From positions 1-64,000 of the forward strand of contig KB445798.1 of NCBI GenBank assembly GCA_000320605.2: DNA of 64,000 nt. The letters are read 5' to 3'. This DNA comes from Gelatoporia subvermispora B. Its lineage: Eukaryota; Basidiomycota; Agaricomycetes; Polyporales; Gelatoporiaceae. Made by a program: the position numbers and the translations under genes. The notes under the pieces were generated by a model, which saw nothing but the letters and a program-made list of their open reading frames with translations, did not search any database and was not told the origin of the DNA. Every line of letters begins with the position of its first letter. Position 1 is the stretch's first letter. Positions 11,230 through 24,068 of this stretch are shown here, one piece after another.

Positions 11230-11337
11230 GTAGTAAGTCGGGTTGTATGTGGTTCGGAGGAGAGGAGCGGGGTTGTGGCCCCGTGCAAGACGGGTGATGG
11301 ACTCGGAATCTCGTGAACGCCAACTGCACGTGGTCAT

Positions 11338-11963
11338 GCATGGTTCCTTACCGCATCAGCGCCCGCTGTCTTCAGTCATCACCAGGAAACGCCAGACAAG
11401 ACCGGACAAGATGGACCAGATTCATGCATTCAGACGACAATGCGTCTGCTCGTCCCCCTGGTAGCACTATAATGCGGGTTTACTGGCAGTGCTGCTGTCA
11501 CACCCCGCAAAATCCAGGAGTAAACCCCAGAAATTAGATCGTGGAGTGCATGTACGGATTAGGATGTCAAGATCCTCTACTTGGAAAGCGTCGCACCTAA
11601 CAACCTGGCTTCACATCATCGTTACACGGGAGTTCGTAATTCACGTCAAAGGTCAGAAAATCTTCTAGCACCAAAAGTACCAGTCATTGCCGACTGGCAA
11701 TCTGACGAGATTTACTGAAAGATGGCAAATGCAGTCAGATGTCGCTGGCAAGGATGAGGAATATCATAGCCACTGTTCCGGATATCCACTTGCGCTCAGT
11801 CCTCTCAAATCACTCAGATGTTTAGTTTAGATGATGTATTATGCTCTCAGTATAGTAACTTTAGCAATCAGCGCGCGCATGGCATAGGGACTATGCAGAT
11901 GCAGACTGTAACAGAGAAACTATCAGCTCGCGCTCTCGCATTGAAAGGAGAGCCACACACCTC
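11338..11963. other. Intergenic: calcineurin A 5' flank and secreted-gene 3' flank
   Basis: No coding frame with support. The part nearest 11338 must hold the calcineurin A promoter. The rest is AT-richer, and I see no repeats or RNA genes in it. Confidence 0.5.
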
Positions 11964-12739
11964 TCAGAGAGCAATACCGAAGATCTTGATGACGATAAGG
12001 ACGTTGAGCTGGACAATGATCGGGATGATCGAGCCAATGAGGGGAACGATGGTCGCAACAACGTTGGCAAGGATGCCGTCGACGAGCATGATGATGGCGC
12101 AGACAAGGCAGCCAACGAGCTCAGCCAGCGAAACGAGCAGGTAGGTGACACAGTCGAGGATGGACGAGTCGACAACGGCAAGGACGGTGCCGAGGACCTC
12201 GAAGACGAGCTGCAGACATCATGTCAATGCGTGTTAGGGTAGGTAGGAAAAGCGCAAATGCTTACGGTCAGGAGGCCAGCAACGATCTGGGCGAGCTCAG
12301 TAACGGTGATAGCGACAGCGCCGGTAATGGGAGCAAGGATGACGTCCTGGGACTGGCCCATAAGGCCCTGGACCTCAACGACGGCCTCCGCGAAGACGCC
12401 CTTGATGTTGACAACAACGGGCTCGATGACCTCGAGGGTCGCGTTCTGCTTGTTGACGTACTCTGTCGCATAATTAGCACAACCAGTGAAACCCATGCGC
12501 GAAGATAACTCACTCAGCTGCTGGACGTAGGGAGTCACCTGGACGGTGACATCCGCAACGATCGCCGCGATACCACGAGGGGAGTCGCGCTTGAGTGCAG
12601 GAATGGGAAGAGCAGGAACGGGCACGGGGAGGAGGTTCTCAATCGTGCTGACCGCGGAGGTCGGGTCGAGGGGGGCCGCGGAGGTGAAGGCGCTGAACGC
12701 GAGGGTGGCGACGACAGAGAGGGCGCTGAAGGAGAGCAT
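11964..12739 (-). CDS. Secreted or surface hydrophobic protein with signal peptide
   Basis: Three exons fit, with introns near 12463-12513 and 12214-12266, giving about 220 residues. The N-terminus is a clear signal peptide (MLSFSALSVVATLAFSAFTS, cleavage expected before AAP). A dibasic KR near residue 50 could be a Kex2-type processing site. The remainder is unusually hydrophobic and Val/Ile/Leu-rich, with long blocks resembling membrane segments (VGCLVCAIIMLVDGILANVV and a C-terminal IIPIIVQLNVLIVIKIFGIA). Only three cysteines are present, so it is not a hydrophobin. Similar short hydrophobic secreted proteins are common in basidiomycetes, but I cannot name the family. Codon use is strongly biased to C-ending codons, which suggests high expression. 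It diverges from the BEM46 gene across 1.55 kb. Confidence 0.8.
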
Positions 12740-14290
12740 TGTGAAAGGAATGTGGGGGGAGTGGGTTTATTGGATTAGAGTAAGAGAGGGAGAACGAAAA
12801 CGACTGGAAGTCAATGGAGAAATCTGGCTGCAGCATGCTGCCTTTTATGTTGGAGCAGAGCTGGCTCGGAAAGGCTGCCGATGTGCGGGCTCATCTGGAC
12901 GGGCCAGGACGGTGCCGCTTGCACGCGGAGGGACACGCGCGAGCGCTGCGACGGCGGCGCGGCGGGAGCGACTCGGCCGTTTCAGAACGCAATTTCGCTG
13001 CTTCTAATTTTGTCATCGAATCGCAGGAGATCTGGCGAAGACGTCAATAGAATCAGGGTGCGAAGATGCAGCTGCTGATCCCACTTGCATGCACAACATC
13101 TCAGGAGAACAGACACTAGAATTCTGGTGTAGACCCGTGGTGTAAGAGCCTTCCTAGTTTCGCTATTCTCGCTGGAGCAGCCAAGAGGATAGCCAGGCGG
13201 CTGAGGAACGCGACACGTCGCGTCGTGCAGCCGCGGCTGAGTCGCGTTCAGCTCTTCGTACGCGGATGACGCGGTGGTGTCACCGGTAGAGTACGCGCGG
13301 GAGACGCCGGGCACTACGCCAAGTGCCAGCAGCACCGTGCCCACTCGTGCCAGCGCACAAACCGCCTCAAACCACTCGCGGCTCTTGGATTCGGAAGCTC
13401 GCAGGACGATCAGAGGTGGTCCGCCATGGTCCGCCAGTTCCTGCCAGTCCCATGGCGATGCTCCAAGGGGCAGAGTTGGGGCAGCTGGAGCCAATCGACA
13501 GCGGGAACGAAACGGCAGAGGCTCACCGCGTACGAAAGACCGCGTCATAGGCGAGAGAAGCGTTCGGGTGCGGGCGACGCGGGACGAAGGGTGCGCTTGA
13601 ACGTACACACGTGTCGGGAGCGGCTCGATATGGCGCGGCCTAATGCAGGTGGGGCAGCCCTAGCGACGGCTATGGACTTTCACGGTGGACGTGGTAACGA
13701 AGGCCGTTTCACCCGCTGGCAGCGTCACCCGACAGACGATTGCGCCCCCGACGGCTCGGACGCATACCAGGAGGCATCGTCCGACGTGCAAAACACGGGT
13801 GCTGCGCACGAACGCAGAGACTCGCAAAAGACTGCAGGCCAGCTGAGGAGCATGGCGACCTCTGGTCTTTTTTGCGCCATGAACGCCTATGCCGACAGTG
13901 AATAAGCTAGTCAACACGAGGCAAAAGATCCCCGGTCCGCTGAGGAGACATCGCGGTTGCTCAACAAGTCTTCAGCCTTCTCCAGCGCTCCGCTGTTGAT
14001 TGAAAGCCGAGTCCCGGTCGCGGGGGACGCGCGGGAATCCGTTCCGTCTGACTGGACTAGCATCGTTGCTTGCATCGTCGACGAAGACTCCAACGCCAGC
14101 ACAAGCTCCAGCATCCCCGGCCATTCGTGGATGAAAGAAGTGGACCGTCTAGAACGATGACAAAGACAGCGTGGACGTCGTCGTCGACAGCGGTGATGAG
14201 CGCGGTAGAGTCACCCAACAGAGCCAAACAAAGGATCCCGCGCCACTGCGGGCGCGCTGCCCGCTGAGCTCACCGACATCAGTCGTGACC
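12740..14290. other. GC-rich intergenic region between two divergent genes
   Basis: This contains the promoters of the secreted protein (leftwards) and the BEM46 hydrolase (rightwards). Long open frames exist on both strands (for example 208 codons on the minus strand at 12982-13608), but they overlap each other, are low in stop codons because of GC content, and have no recognisable domain. I treat them as unsupported. Confidence 0.45.
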
Positions 14291-16164
14291 ATGTCTAATT
14301 TCCTCCCTTCCGTCCAGAGCTTTCTTAAGGTGCGCATACATCCAGTTCCCTGTGAGGATCGGCTGAGAATTTGCTGTAGGGAAGCGCCGCAACGGCGGCG
14401 GGACTGTCGACCGTCGGTACGCGCGCCACCGCCTGATATCTCTGGGCACCTCAGCTCAAGATTGCGGGACAGGCGTCGGACTGCTCTTATTTGGACAGAA
14501 CTGGCTGATATACCCGTCTGCATTCCCTCCGGGCTCGAGGACTGGTCAGTCATCCGTTGGTTCGGATGTAACTAGTACTCATCCGAGCGCAGAGGTTCCC
14601 CTACCTACTCAATTTGGGTTACCATTTGAGGATCTCGAACTGGTCACGTCCGACGATATCAAGATTCGGTGCTATTTAATGCTGCAACGTAGAGATGTTG
14701 ATCCAATTGACAACTCGGGGAACACGACGCGGGAGGATGCTGACGAAGAGGTGAGTACTAGCCGTAAATTGTGCATCTTGAATGGGTAGAGGGGGTCAGA
14801 TGCATGGCGCCTCTCCTGCTCGCGGCATGTTCAAAAGAAGCCGGAAGTCATACACGTTCTCGTGTACCTTGATGTTATTTGCCACTCGCAACCCTGGCAC
14901 AGCATTGCTGGGTAGATCAGCGCGCGTGGAGAGTGTGTCCGTGATCTCAGTCGATCTCCTACGATCATGTCAAAAGATGTGTAAAGATGGTATACTCGGG
15001 TTCGTGTACCAGCCACCTGATATTGCTCCCCTTACTGTCTTTTGAAGTGAATCGAAGATAACGACAGAATGAAACCTGTTCTCTATGTATATTCGGATTA
15101 GGTAGCTGACGTGATCCACTTGTTGATCAGTTCGCATCCTTTCGGCCTACCGTAATCATGTTCCACGGAAACGGAGGAAACATGGGCCACCGGATACCTC
15201 TCGCTAAAGTATTCTACACCAAAATGCGTTGTAACGTTCTGATGGTATCCTATCGCGGGTGCGTGGTACGCTTTGACTTGCCTACATCAGCAGCTGATCT
15301 GGCAGTGCCGTTTACATAGATATGGCCATTCTGAGGGCTCTCCATCAGAGAAAGGTCAGTACATGCTCTCCCTGCGTCATTTCGCGAGATTCACGTGCTT
15401 TCTGTACATTGCAGGCATCCGCATAGACGCACAAACCGCGCTCGACTACGTAACTTCGAATCCCACACTCAATCGTACACCTATTGTAGGTCCCAGTGTG
15501 CGCCATTTGCTTCCCAATCGTCTGACACCACGTCCTCTCGCAGGTGCTCTACGGCCAATCCATCGGCGGCGCAGTCTCGATCGATCTCGCCTCTCGTAAC
15601 CCTTCTATTGTGGGTTCCTTGACTTTTGCATGACCTGCGAACCTTAATCATATGCTTCTGTAAAAGATTCGCGCGCTGATCCTCGAAAACACCTTCCTCT
15701 CCCTCCCGCGCCTCGTCCCCTCTGCTCTCCCCCCGCTTGCACCCTTCGCGTTCCTGTGCCATCAGAAGTGGGACTCCGCGTCCAAAATCCCGCTCATACC
15801 CCCGACGACGCCAATCCTCATGCTCAGCGGCGCGCGTGATGAGGTTGTGCCGAAGCAGCATATGTTTGAGCTCTGGAAGCTCGTGCGTGCGCGTGAAGGT
15901 GAGCGCAAGGAGAATCGAAGGGCAGAGGAGGGCGTGAAGGAAGAGGAGATGGAGGAGGAAGTGCAGGACGTCAGGACGGGCGGAGGCTCGCGATTTGTCA
16001 ACTTCCCGCAGGGGACGCACAGTGAGCTCTCCTTTCCGTATGCTTGGGGTGCCATGAACTGATGCCTGGTTTCTCTAGATGATACGTGTGTGCAACAGGG
16101 ATATTGGATGATCGTGGCTGAGTTCGTTGCACGGCTCGGGCGGTCGTCTGGAGAGGCTGCCTGA
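14291..16164 (+). CDS. BEM46/ABHD13-type membrane-anchored alpha/beta hydrolase
   Basis: The BEM46 family are conserved ER or plasma-membrane serine hydrolases linked to cell polarity in fungi; their substrates are poorly known. The start MSNFLPSVQSFLK fits the family, and small exons then give a hydrophobic anchor ending GVGLLLFGQNWLIYPSAFPP. The hydrolase core follows: FGLPFEDLELVTSDD, the oxyanion motif FHGNGGNMGHR, SYRGYGHSEGSPSEKG, the nucleophile elbow YGQSIGGA, the acid in SGARDEVVPKQH, and the catalytic His in PQGTHND. About 350 residues. An acidic/basic insertion of roughly 40 residues (Glu/Lys/Arg-rich, near 15890-15980) lies between the Asp and His regions. The short exons between 14330 and 14475 were placed to keep frame and are the least certain part. 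Confidence 0.88.
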
Positions 16165-16694
16165 TTGCATCTGGACATTGGTAGCCTCACACTCTTCGTA
16201 AAACTGAGCACATCTCCCGCTAGAGTTTGCAGACCCTGTGCGTCGTGCTCCTTTTACGTCATGTCCTCGCTCATTGCATGTATTTTATGTCGCTTGGATA
16301 CGAATACCCAAGAACTTGTTCGTCGCTCTGGGCAATGAGGATTCTGAGTAATTTTATGGCAAGATACCCTTGACCCAAGCGAAGGTTTAGTATGATATGC
16401 TGATTAACGCGAACCCGGTGATCTTAGTGATTTTGCCTGAATTCTCGACTTCGATTGCGTGACGAAAATGCCGTAGGTATAAATTTCGAATGTTATGGTC
16501 GCATTACAAGGATAGGTAATCTACAGGTCGCAGCATCACAGACGCACTACATGCTACAGGAGGTATAAAGTAGGGTAATGGTAACGGAAATCTAGTAGCC
16601 TGAGGTGCGCCAGAACAAAGAAAGCGCCATTGTCCGCAAATCTGATGAATGATGTAGGGTAGATCTCGCCTCATCTAACGCAAACCCCGACTCA

Positions 16695-17969
16695 TCAGAT
16701 GGCCCTCCCCGCTCGTGTGCTCCTCCGAAGAGCCGGCTCCGTGCCTTTGTTATCTAGCTGCTGTGGGGCCTGCCCACTCGTGCACGATCCTTTGTCCTCT
16801 CCGTTGCGCGGCTTCTTCGTACAAGGTGTGTGCCTCGTCTTCAGGCAGTCCTCACGTACAATGTCCCCGCAATGCGCGCACTGGGCGAACCGGAGGTTGC
16901 AGTGGAAGTGGTCCAGGTGCCGCTTGAAGGACGACCACTCGACGAATTCCCCGCAATCGGGCCACTGGCATTTGCCTGCCTTGCCCTCGAGCGGCCAGTG
17001 GCTTTCAAGATGCCTCTTCATCGCTGCGTTGTTGGCGTGCGGACCGCGATCGTTGCAGCCCGGCCATGCACAGGTGAGGACTGGCGTCTTGTCCTCGTCG
17101 GGACGCTTGCGCTTGCGAGATGCGACGGGGGCTGGTTGCGCTTTGCGCTTCTGGGGCCTCAGGGTGGTCATGGGAGGATCCGGTGCGGGCGCAGGTGCGT
17201 TGCTTCGCGACGCCGACGGGGAGCTGGCCTCCGTTGAGACGGATCTGCTCATTGGACACGGAGCTCTAATACAATGTGCTCAGCTCAATGCCAGGAATAC
17301 GCTTGGACCATGAATTTACTTACGGTGCGCGCGACCCAGACGGATACTTTGCTGCCGCGGGATGTATCGGGACATCGTTGGCCCTCGTTGCTGCTACGGA
17401 TAGGCCATCGCCGATATCCTCGCCCGAGTCGGACGACGGACCTCTGGGGCAATGATCGATATTGATTACCGGAGGGTTTGTAGAAGCCTGAGCAGGCTCA
17501 GCCGCTTGCCTCAGCCGATTGTCGCTGGCGGCCGCTGAAGGTCCCCTTGGCTGTTCGTTCGGCGGTCGGCACTTCAACAACGCGTATAGATCGCGATATC
17601 CGTATGGCTTCCACTGCGGTGCACGTCCTTTCTCATGGAGCGAGGTCTGATATGTTATTCTTCCTTCGGCGACCGGCGTGCGAACGGGAAGATTTGAGTG
17701 AACGCGTTTGTCCTCGCGCGGTATTTTATTGATGAACACCCTGGTTGAAACGGCGATAGGTCAGAGATAGCTTCGGTTTATGCGCATACGCTCCCAGTCT
17801 TTCCTCTGAGGTATATTCACAGAGGTGCGACCCGAAGCAGAACGCTGAATTTGGCCACTTACATTGGAGCTGGAACCAACTCATCCGGACGTGTCTCTGA
17901 GCCGTCAAGAGGATGATCTTTTTCGAACGCGTCGAAGTCGAAGATCTCGTCGCAGGAATGTTGCAGCAT
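16695..17969 (-). CDS. Cys/His-finger nuclear protein ZF1
   Basis: First of five paralogs. Exons 17863-17969, 17324-17740 and 16695-17265 join in frame to about 364 residues. The N-terminal exon carries the family's acidic/aromatic segment (EIFDFDAFEKDHP). The middle is disordered and proline/serine-rich. A basic stretch (RPQKRKAQPAP, SRKRKRPDED) looks like a nuclear localisation signal. The core has CAWPGC...H...H, then CQWPDC...H....HC, then CAHC...RH..C. ZF1 lacks the extra Cys/His site found just before finger 1 in ZF3-ZF5. A DNA-binding role is inferred from fingers plus the nuclear signal and is not proven; protein or RNA binding is also possible. Confidence 0.82.
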
Positions 17970-18907
17970 GATGTACGAGTGAAGGGGAAAGTTGAACGGA
18001 AAGTTGTCAAGGCTTGTTTCATTAGCGCGTGACGGCCCAAGCCACAATACCTACGCCTGGCCAATTCTCACGTGTCTCAAGTCGACGTGCCACTGGGCCT
18101 AAGTGGCACATGCTATGCTATTGTCTACCAGATGAGGACTGGCTTAAGCAGCTTCTGCGCACTGATAGGTACAATATCTACGAACCGGCAGGGAGATTTG
18201 GACGACATGCGGACAAAGTAACGCTCGTTAGCAACTTGGTTCTCGCTTATTCGTTGAGAACAAGAACTACTTGAACGAGGCTCCGGGGCTATTTGTCAAG
18301 CATAGTACATAGCAGTCTGTGAAGTACTTAGATATATATTTATTCACTGTCACTCCGATGGTCATGTTGTTTTACCTGAAGATCCAGGTGTACGGGGGCG
18401 CGCGCGCGAGTTCCCTTGTAGTCGCGTTCAGTGTACGCCGACTACGCACCGGAATTTAACACGTCTCAGTCACCGTGAATACATGTTAATGCTCTCACAA
18501 GCCTGATGTGTGGTTGAATAAGGATGACTCTGCTTGCTTTTAGAGTAGTCGAGATCGGTGACTCATCTAAATAATCACCTTTAAGCCTGGGAAGGAGCGA
18601 AACTACTATCCTGCGGCTATGTCATCATAAGACAGCATGGACTCCTGCACCCGCAGGTGGCCAATTAGATGTATGATGAAGGATATATTGATATTCGAAA
18701 GAAAACAGAGGCTATTGTGCGACAAGGTACAGAATTCGGGGATAGCATTATCTATGTAATACAAGGCGGCTTTGAAACGGCGCCACTCCAAAAGGCTGTA
18801 GTAGACCGACGGGAGGGAGAAAAGATGCAGGTTTACAAAGGTAAGTGGATGATGCGCAAGAGATTCACCCCGATCGTTGAATGGCACCAACGACAAGCGA
18901 CACTTTG

Positions 18908-20527
18908 CTATCTCAATCCCTTCGACGATCGGGACTTCGCCGACGAACGGCGACGTTTGAAAGGATCATAGTCATCGTCATCTGCATCCGACGAAGGCTG
19001 GGTCCGTCTCTTTTTTGTGGCCCGCTGTACGTCTGACTCATCTTCATCCTCGTCGTCTTCGACATGTGCGCGCTTGGGTTGTGTTCGCGTCCTGCTTGGG
19101 CGTGCGCGGTTCGGGAGGACCGTTGGTACAGTCGTTTGTTGTGCCAAGATGGACGTCGACGCTGTCGGTGCGGCGGCGGCGGCTACTGTAGCACCTCTAC
19201 CCTCGGTTTGCTTTGGACCGCAATTCAAATGACGAGAGCCTGCGACCCAATCGTCGCGAGTAACTTTTAAACACTTCTGGCATTGCGCCTGCAGCAGCTT
19301 GCAGTGAGTATCCAGCAGGTGTCGCCTTCCGTTTGACCTATTCTTCCCACAGTCCAGCCACTGACATTTCTCGCCGTGCTGGAGGAACCTGACGTGTTCC
19401 ACTCTGATATGTCGAGCCAGTTCGCGTGCGTTGCGGGTCTTGCGGCCGTACTGGTCACAGCCCGTCCACTTACATTCCCCCGACCAATTTGGGTCATCAA
19501 ACGGGTGGACATAAACCTTGAATTTGATCGACTTGCTACGACCTTGTTTCGGGGGAGGATGCTCCTCATCGTCTGCTGGGAGGGGAAGATTGGCGTCGAT
19601 GATTTCAGCCAGCGCGTCATCTTCGCGAGTCTCGTCGTCTTCCTCAGTTTCGTTATCAACAACGTCGTTTTCTTCGTGTACAGGGTCGGCATCCGGTACC
19701 TCATCAATCGAGATTGTCGCTTGGAGGTTAGGGACGTCCTCGTTGGCGAAGCCAGTGGCGTCGCGCGCTGGAGACTGTGTCCGCTCAGGTTGGAAGAGAG
19801 ACCGAACGTCAAGGACGGTCGCGCTGTACATACGTGAGCACATACGGCGTCAACAATGGAAATACTGATATCCGCACTCAAGCTTTTGGGTTCCAGTGAA
19901 CGCGGCATGTACATTTGCGAAGTCTTCATCGGGTTCGCCCTCGGCGTCCAAGTCAGACAATCCGAACTCTTCCTCAGAAGAATCGGTGAATGGGCTTCCT
20001 TCTGGCCAAGTAGGAAGCGGGTATGAAATGTCCACCAATTTTCCATCGTGCTCCGGTGGTGTGATTGGCTCTACGTGGTCTGGGGAGATGGTGATAGGGT
20101 TTGTAGCGGTAGAGCCAACGCCAGACGACTCGATGAATCTCGAAAATTCCGGGAAGATGTTCATTTGGATGTCTTGGTGGTCATAACTTGAAACAGCCCC
20201 TGCGGGTGGCCAGTCGTCCGGGATGAAGGTATCGACGAGAGGAAGGTACTGTTCATAGTCATCGAGGCTTGGGTGTGTGTCATCACTATGCGAAGGGAAT
20301 AACCGGGCGTGAGTGATGATCGTGGATGGAAGGGATAATGTCTGAAAGTGTCGCAACGCGTCGATACGCGTCGAGGCGCGTTGAATTCGCGTCGGGTTTG
20401 ATGTCGGAGGGTGTGGACATAGTGATGATACTGACCTAAAGCCGGGTTTAGGATCATCTGGCTGGGCGGGATGATCCTTGTAGTAGGCAGAAAAATCGAA
20501 CAGATCATCTGTAGTGAGTGCAGACAT
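18908..20527 (-). CDS. Cys/His-finger nuclear protein ZF2
   Basis: Second paralog. Exon 1 starts MSALTTDDLFDFSAYYKDHP, the clearest version of the family N-terminal segment. The frame then stays open through a serine/proline-rich part; an intron may begin right after GFR (near 20435) and end at a CATAG near 20286. A ~42-bp intron near 19820-19862 joins to the exon ending at 18908. A long acidic region (VDNETEEDDETREDD) precedes the fingers: CKWTGC...H...H, CQWLDC...H...HC, CQKC...RH..C. The tail has several basic clusters (ATKKRRTQ, FKRRRSSAKSRSSKGLR) alternating with acidic runs. About 500 residues without the optional first intron. The acidic blocks resemble transcriptional activation regions, but this is inference. 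Confidence 0.8.
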
Positions 20528-22678
20528 GGTGGAAGGTGGAAGTCAAAGATGCGAGTGGGTGGCCGAACCAGTTGGTTGAGACCTTATACGAAGCGCCCGT
20601 GGGCTCTGCTTTGCCCGACATAAGGTTTCGGTGACCACGCGGGCGAAATATTCCCTGTGGCTGGGCTATGCGATACTTAAATCTGTGCTGACTTGGTCCA
20701 TAAAATTATCAGCACATCCGCTGAACAAGAGACGACAGACACAGACATTCCGAGAAAAGTGCGATAGAGGCCTCTGACGGCCTAAGCAGCGCATAAGTTT
20801 ATACATGTCAGATTGTCTGTATTCGGCGCGGTATATGCTTTAGTACCGGAGAAGCATATCTACGAGACTTTGTGTAACTTTTCTAAGTGGTGCGTGCGGA
20901 AAATTAAGATGCCTTACTCAGATTCCCAATTGCCGTCGTCTTCCAGGTGCAGCGTGGCCAGGGGCCAATGCTCACATTCGATGCTTACATGCTACAATGC
21001 TCGAATGTTACTTTACTCCAGAACTCAGGAAGCATGTATTTCGAAACAAGACCGGCTTCGAGATTGCTTGTGGGACGAGACAAGAGGTGATCACGTTGCA
21101 CGTTGACTCCTGGCAGGTATGGTGTCTTAACGGTACCCTGCGATCGATCGATCATCATTGGGCGCAATACAGATGTGCATCTGGGCCTACTTTTAAGCAG
21201 ACACAGTTCAGCACGCCGTAGTGAATACCAATATCGAGGATGTATGCTGCTATGCTGGCAGCGATAGAGTAAGCCATCACTGTTGTTGGTGCTGACCCAG
21301 CAGATCAGACCTGTTATCAGATTTTCCGGGATGTGTGCGGCTTTGATATAAGACCCTAACGCATGGGTGGAATAGTCGTCTCTGCTCATTACCTGCCAAA
21401 GTCGAAGATGGAGATAAGGACGTAACATACCAAAAGGACGATACATCCAGTATCATTGCAGACATCAGTCACAGACAAGCCAGAGCGTGCATCCGACACT
21501 CTGTGTACAAATGTAAGACTGCAATCACAGACCTCCACGCAGAGCTGGTCCAACGGCGGACAGGAAAGATCTCACCGTCTCAACGTCATCGCTTCCCGGG
21601 ACAAGTGGTCAAAAGCGAGCGCGTTAGCTCGAGTCTTATACTATTATATGATTCGATGAGTGTTTCGGACTACTTGTTCTGGTTATGACGCTGCATCTCC
21701 AGACGGGAAAGTCCCTGGGGTCAATTTTATTCAAGCTGCCAGTCCAAAGTCCGAAGGTATCGTGCAGACTGACGCGAGTTGAAGATCTGCAGTTGGGAGA
21801 TCATGCATCAGTGTAGCGCTCTAGTCCGTACGATGTACAATGTTGCTCGCAGGAGGTCAAAATTCACAACAAGAGTCACAGAACAGATCCCATAAGCTCG
21901 AAGTAAGGGCATCTGGGGACCCCCGTAGACAATCGGAAGCCTTGACGCGCCACGTGGCAACACTGGCGCTCGCTGGCAGTCTCGTTGACCACTGAAAGCC
22001 GTCTTCTGTAACTCCGCAGTGCATCGCACGCACTGGATCTCAGTACAACGCCAACCATAATCTCGTGCGCTATATCGTTCAAAGCAAGGTCTCGATATCA
22101 TATCGAGATACTCCCAGGAGTGAAGAGAGGATAACGTCGCTCATTGCCTCATCACTAGCGATGGAGCGGGAATGACCAAGACGCAGTGTACTAGGTTCAT
22201 TTCATATGACCCCTGCCGAGAAGAGGCACGAATGGCTCACAACTTCAGAGGTAGTGCTTGATGATCTGAATGCACCCCAAAAATGAGATTGCACTTCCTC
22301 TACGATGTCTCGTAGGACCATTGTACCGCATTGTCAACCATCTGCAAAGTAGCGGCGTCTGCATTAGTCGCTTGATATTATGAAAAGAGCGGATAAAGAG
22401 AGCTAGAATATGTACTTTATGATATGAACCCTATAAGAGCCTATTCATAATTTTACCGCTGAGGATATGGATGTGGGATCATGCCACAGGCTATGTTGGT
22501 ATCATTGGGGTCAACTATTCTATTGTGAAGCGTTTATCGAACGAATCAGATAGCTGCTACATACACTGCGCGGAAATAGCACGAGAGATTTACGAAGGTA
22601 GGAACCGGAGGCAGTGATACCCGAAATTTACAGTCACAGTTAGTCTGGAGGCGAAGATAGGACAGTTGGAACACGATG
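20528..22678. other. Long gap between ZF2 and ZF3; no gene supported
   Basis: The left ~150 bp is the ZF2 promoter. The rest carries only short frames with no domain. A short GATC tandem (near 21145) and AT-rich tracts are visible. I found no convincing relic of the finger family here. Confidence 0.45.
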
Positions 22679-24068
22679 TCAATAGGTCTGAGTCCTGATC
22701 CTCGAAGATCTACGTAAGTTTGTGGTCGCACTGCCTGTACGAGCCCGCTTGGCCTGTCGAGGAACGTCATCGTTATCATGCGCGCGGGCTCTCTTTGCGG
22801 GCGGCGCCCTAGCTTCACCGACACCTTCCTTCTCGCAGCTTCCCTTGAGCTTCTTCCCCGTCTCTGCTTCTTTGGTCTTCGGCTCGACGTCCCACCACTT
22901 CTTCACTTTTTGAGGTGTGATTCCCTCATCCAAGAAGGCCAGAGCTTTTGCACATCTCGCGTGCCGCTTCCCCTTCATATCAACGCGGGTGGTACCATCG
23001 CACCATTCCAGCTGGCACTGCTCTGTGAGGTAGCGTACGTGCGTATTTGCCAGATGCCGGCGGAACGCCGGACGTCCCATGGCCTTCGGGCAGCCCTCCC
23101 ATTGACACTTTGCCTCTCCTTTGGGCCAGTGCCCCCTCAAGTGAGCAAGCGTCTCGGCTGCGCCAACGAACATCTTCCCGCAACCTTTCCAGAGGCAACG
23201 GACGATGCAGTCGGGATCGTGGTAGTGATCTTTGTTGCAAGGGCAGGGGTTAGCATGAGGGCATGGTGGTACGTCCGCGGGGTTGCTTCCTCGGGAGAAC
23301 AATTGTTGCGGGAAGAATGGTGGGAAGGTGGGAGGATGAATCTCGATCTGATCTGCATTCGGTACAGAGTCCAGATACTTCTGCGCGAGCCAGAAATATT
23401 CGCAACTATGACTGCTTGAGCATCTAGGTCGAACATACAATCTAGTACTCACTGGCCGCAGCGGTGTCTCAGCGTAGAAGCGGTCGAGACGAGAGGACTC
23501 GATTTGATGGAATCAACGACGAAGGCGTTCAAAATCAACGAGATTAGAAATCCCTCATCCAGTTGCAGCATCGAGGGTTTGAGTTGCGGCTCTTCGTTAC
23601 GTGACTCATGACTTGTGGAGTCGGACAAATCGGGAGTTGTAGAGGCTTCAACAGGCAACTCGGCTGTGCCGGAATCATCATGGAAGTTGCTAACCAAAGC
23701 AAAGGGTAGTGGAGCAGGAGGTGTTAACTCCGCTGAGGAGGGTATCGGGGATAGATGATCTCCAGAATCGTAGAATTCAGGGAAAGCGGTGCTGGGGTCC
23801 AGAGGCTCAACCTCTGGGAGATCGAAATAGCAGTCGAGAAGCGTGTCTTCGTACGACGACCATGCAGATTCTTCTGAAGATCGTTGAGAAGAGAACCTGG
23901 ACAAGAGCCGTTAGTCCAAGGCCTTGAACGATCCCGGTTGTTCAAGGACAGGCACAAAGGGTAGTGTGAACGCTCACCGTAGGGCTATCTCGTTTTGAAC
24001 TGCTTGAGCAAGTTGTTCATAATCGATCGGAGGCTCGAAAATTTGGTCGACAGCGGTTTGTGCCATCT
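22679..24068 (-). CDS. Cys/His-finger nuclear protein ZF3
   Basis: Third paralog, three exons. Exon 1 (MAQTAVDQIFEPPIDYEQL, from 24068) joins through a ~70-bp intron to an acidic, proline-rich exon (from about 23900), then through a short intron near 23410-23451 to the finger exon. Before finger 1 lies an extra Cys/His cluster (CNKDHYHDPDC, pattern CX3HXHX3C). Then CLWKGC...H...H, CQWEGC...H...H and CQLEWC...KRHARC. The tail is basic (PPAKRARAHDN, RQAKRARTGS) and ends in RRSSRIRTQTY. About 430 residues. The intron positions and phases match ZF4, and the upstream 300 bp is also shared with ZF4, so these two are the most recent duplicates of the set. Confidence 0.85.

Noticed and set aside
12982..13905. 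Overlapping open frames on both strands (208 codons minus, 159 codons plus)
   Set aside because: Low stop frequency from high GC, no domain and no splice logic. They fall in the shared promoter region of two divergent genes.
15481..16020. 179-codon minus-strand frame
   Set aside because: Antisense to the BEM46 hydrolase exons, with no domain of its own.
19267..20046. 259-codon minus-strand frame across ZF2
   Set aside because: It is a +1 shadow of the ZF2 finger exon. The true frame contains the Cys/His pattern and the basic tail.
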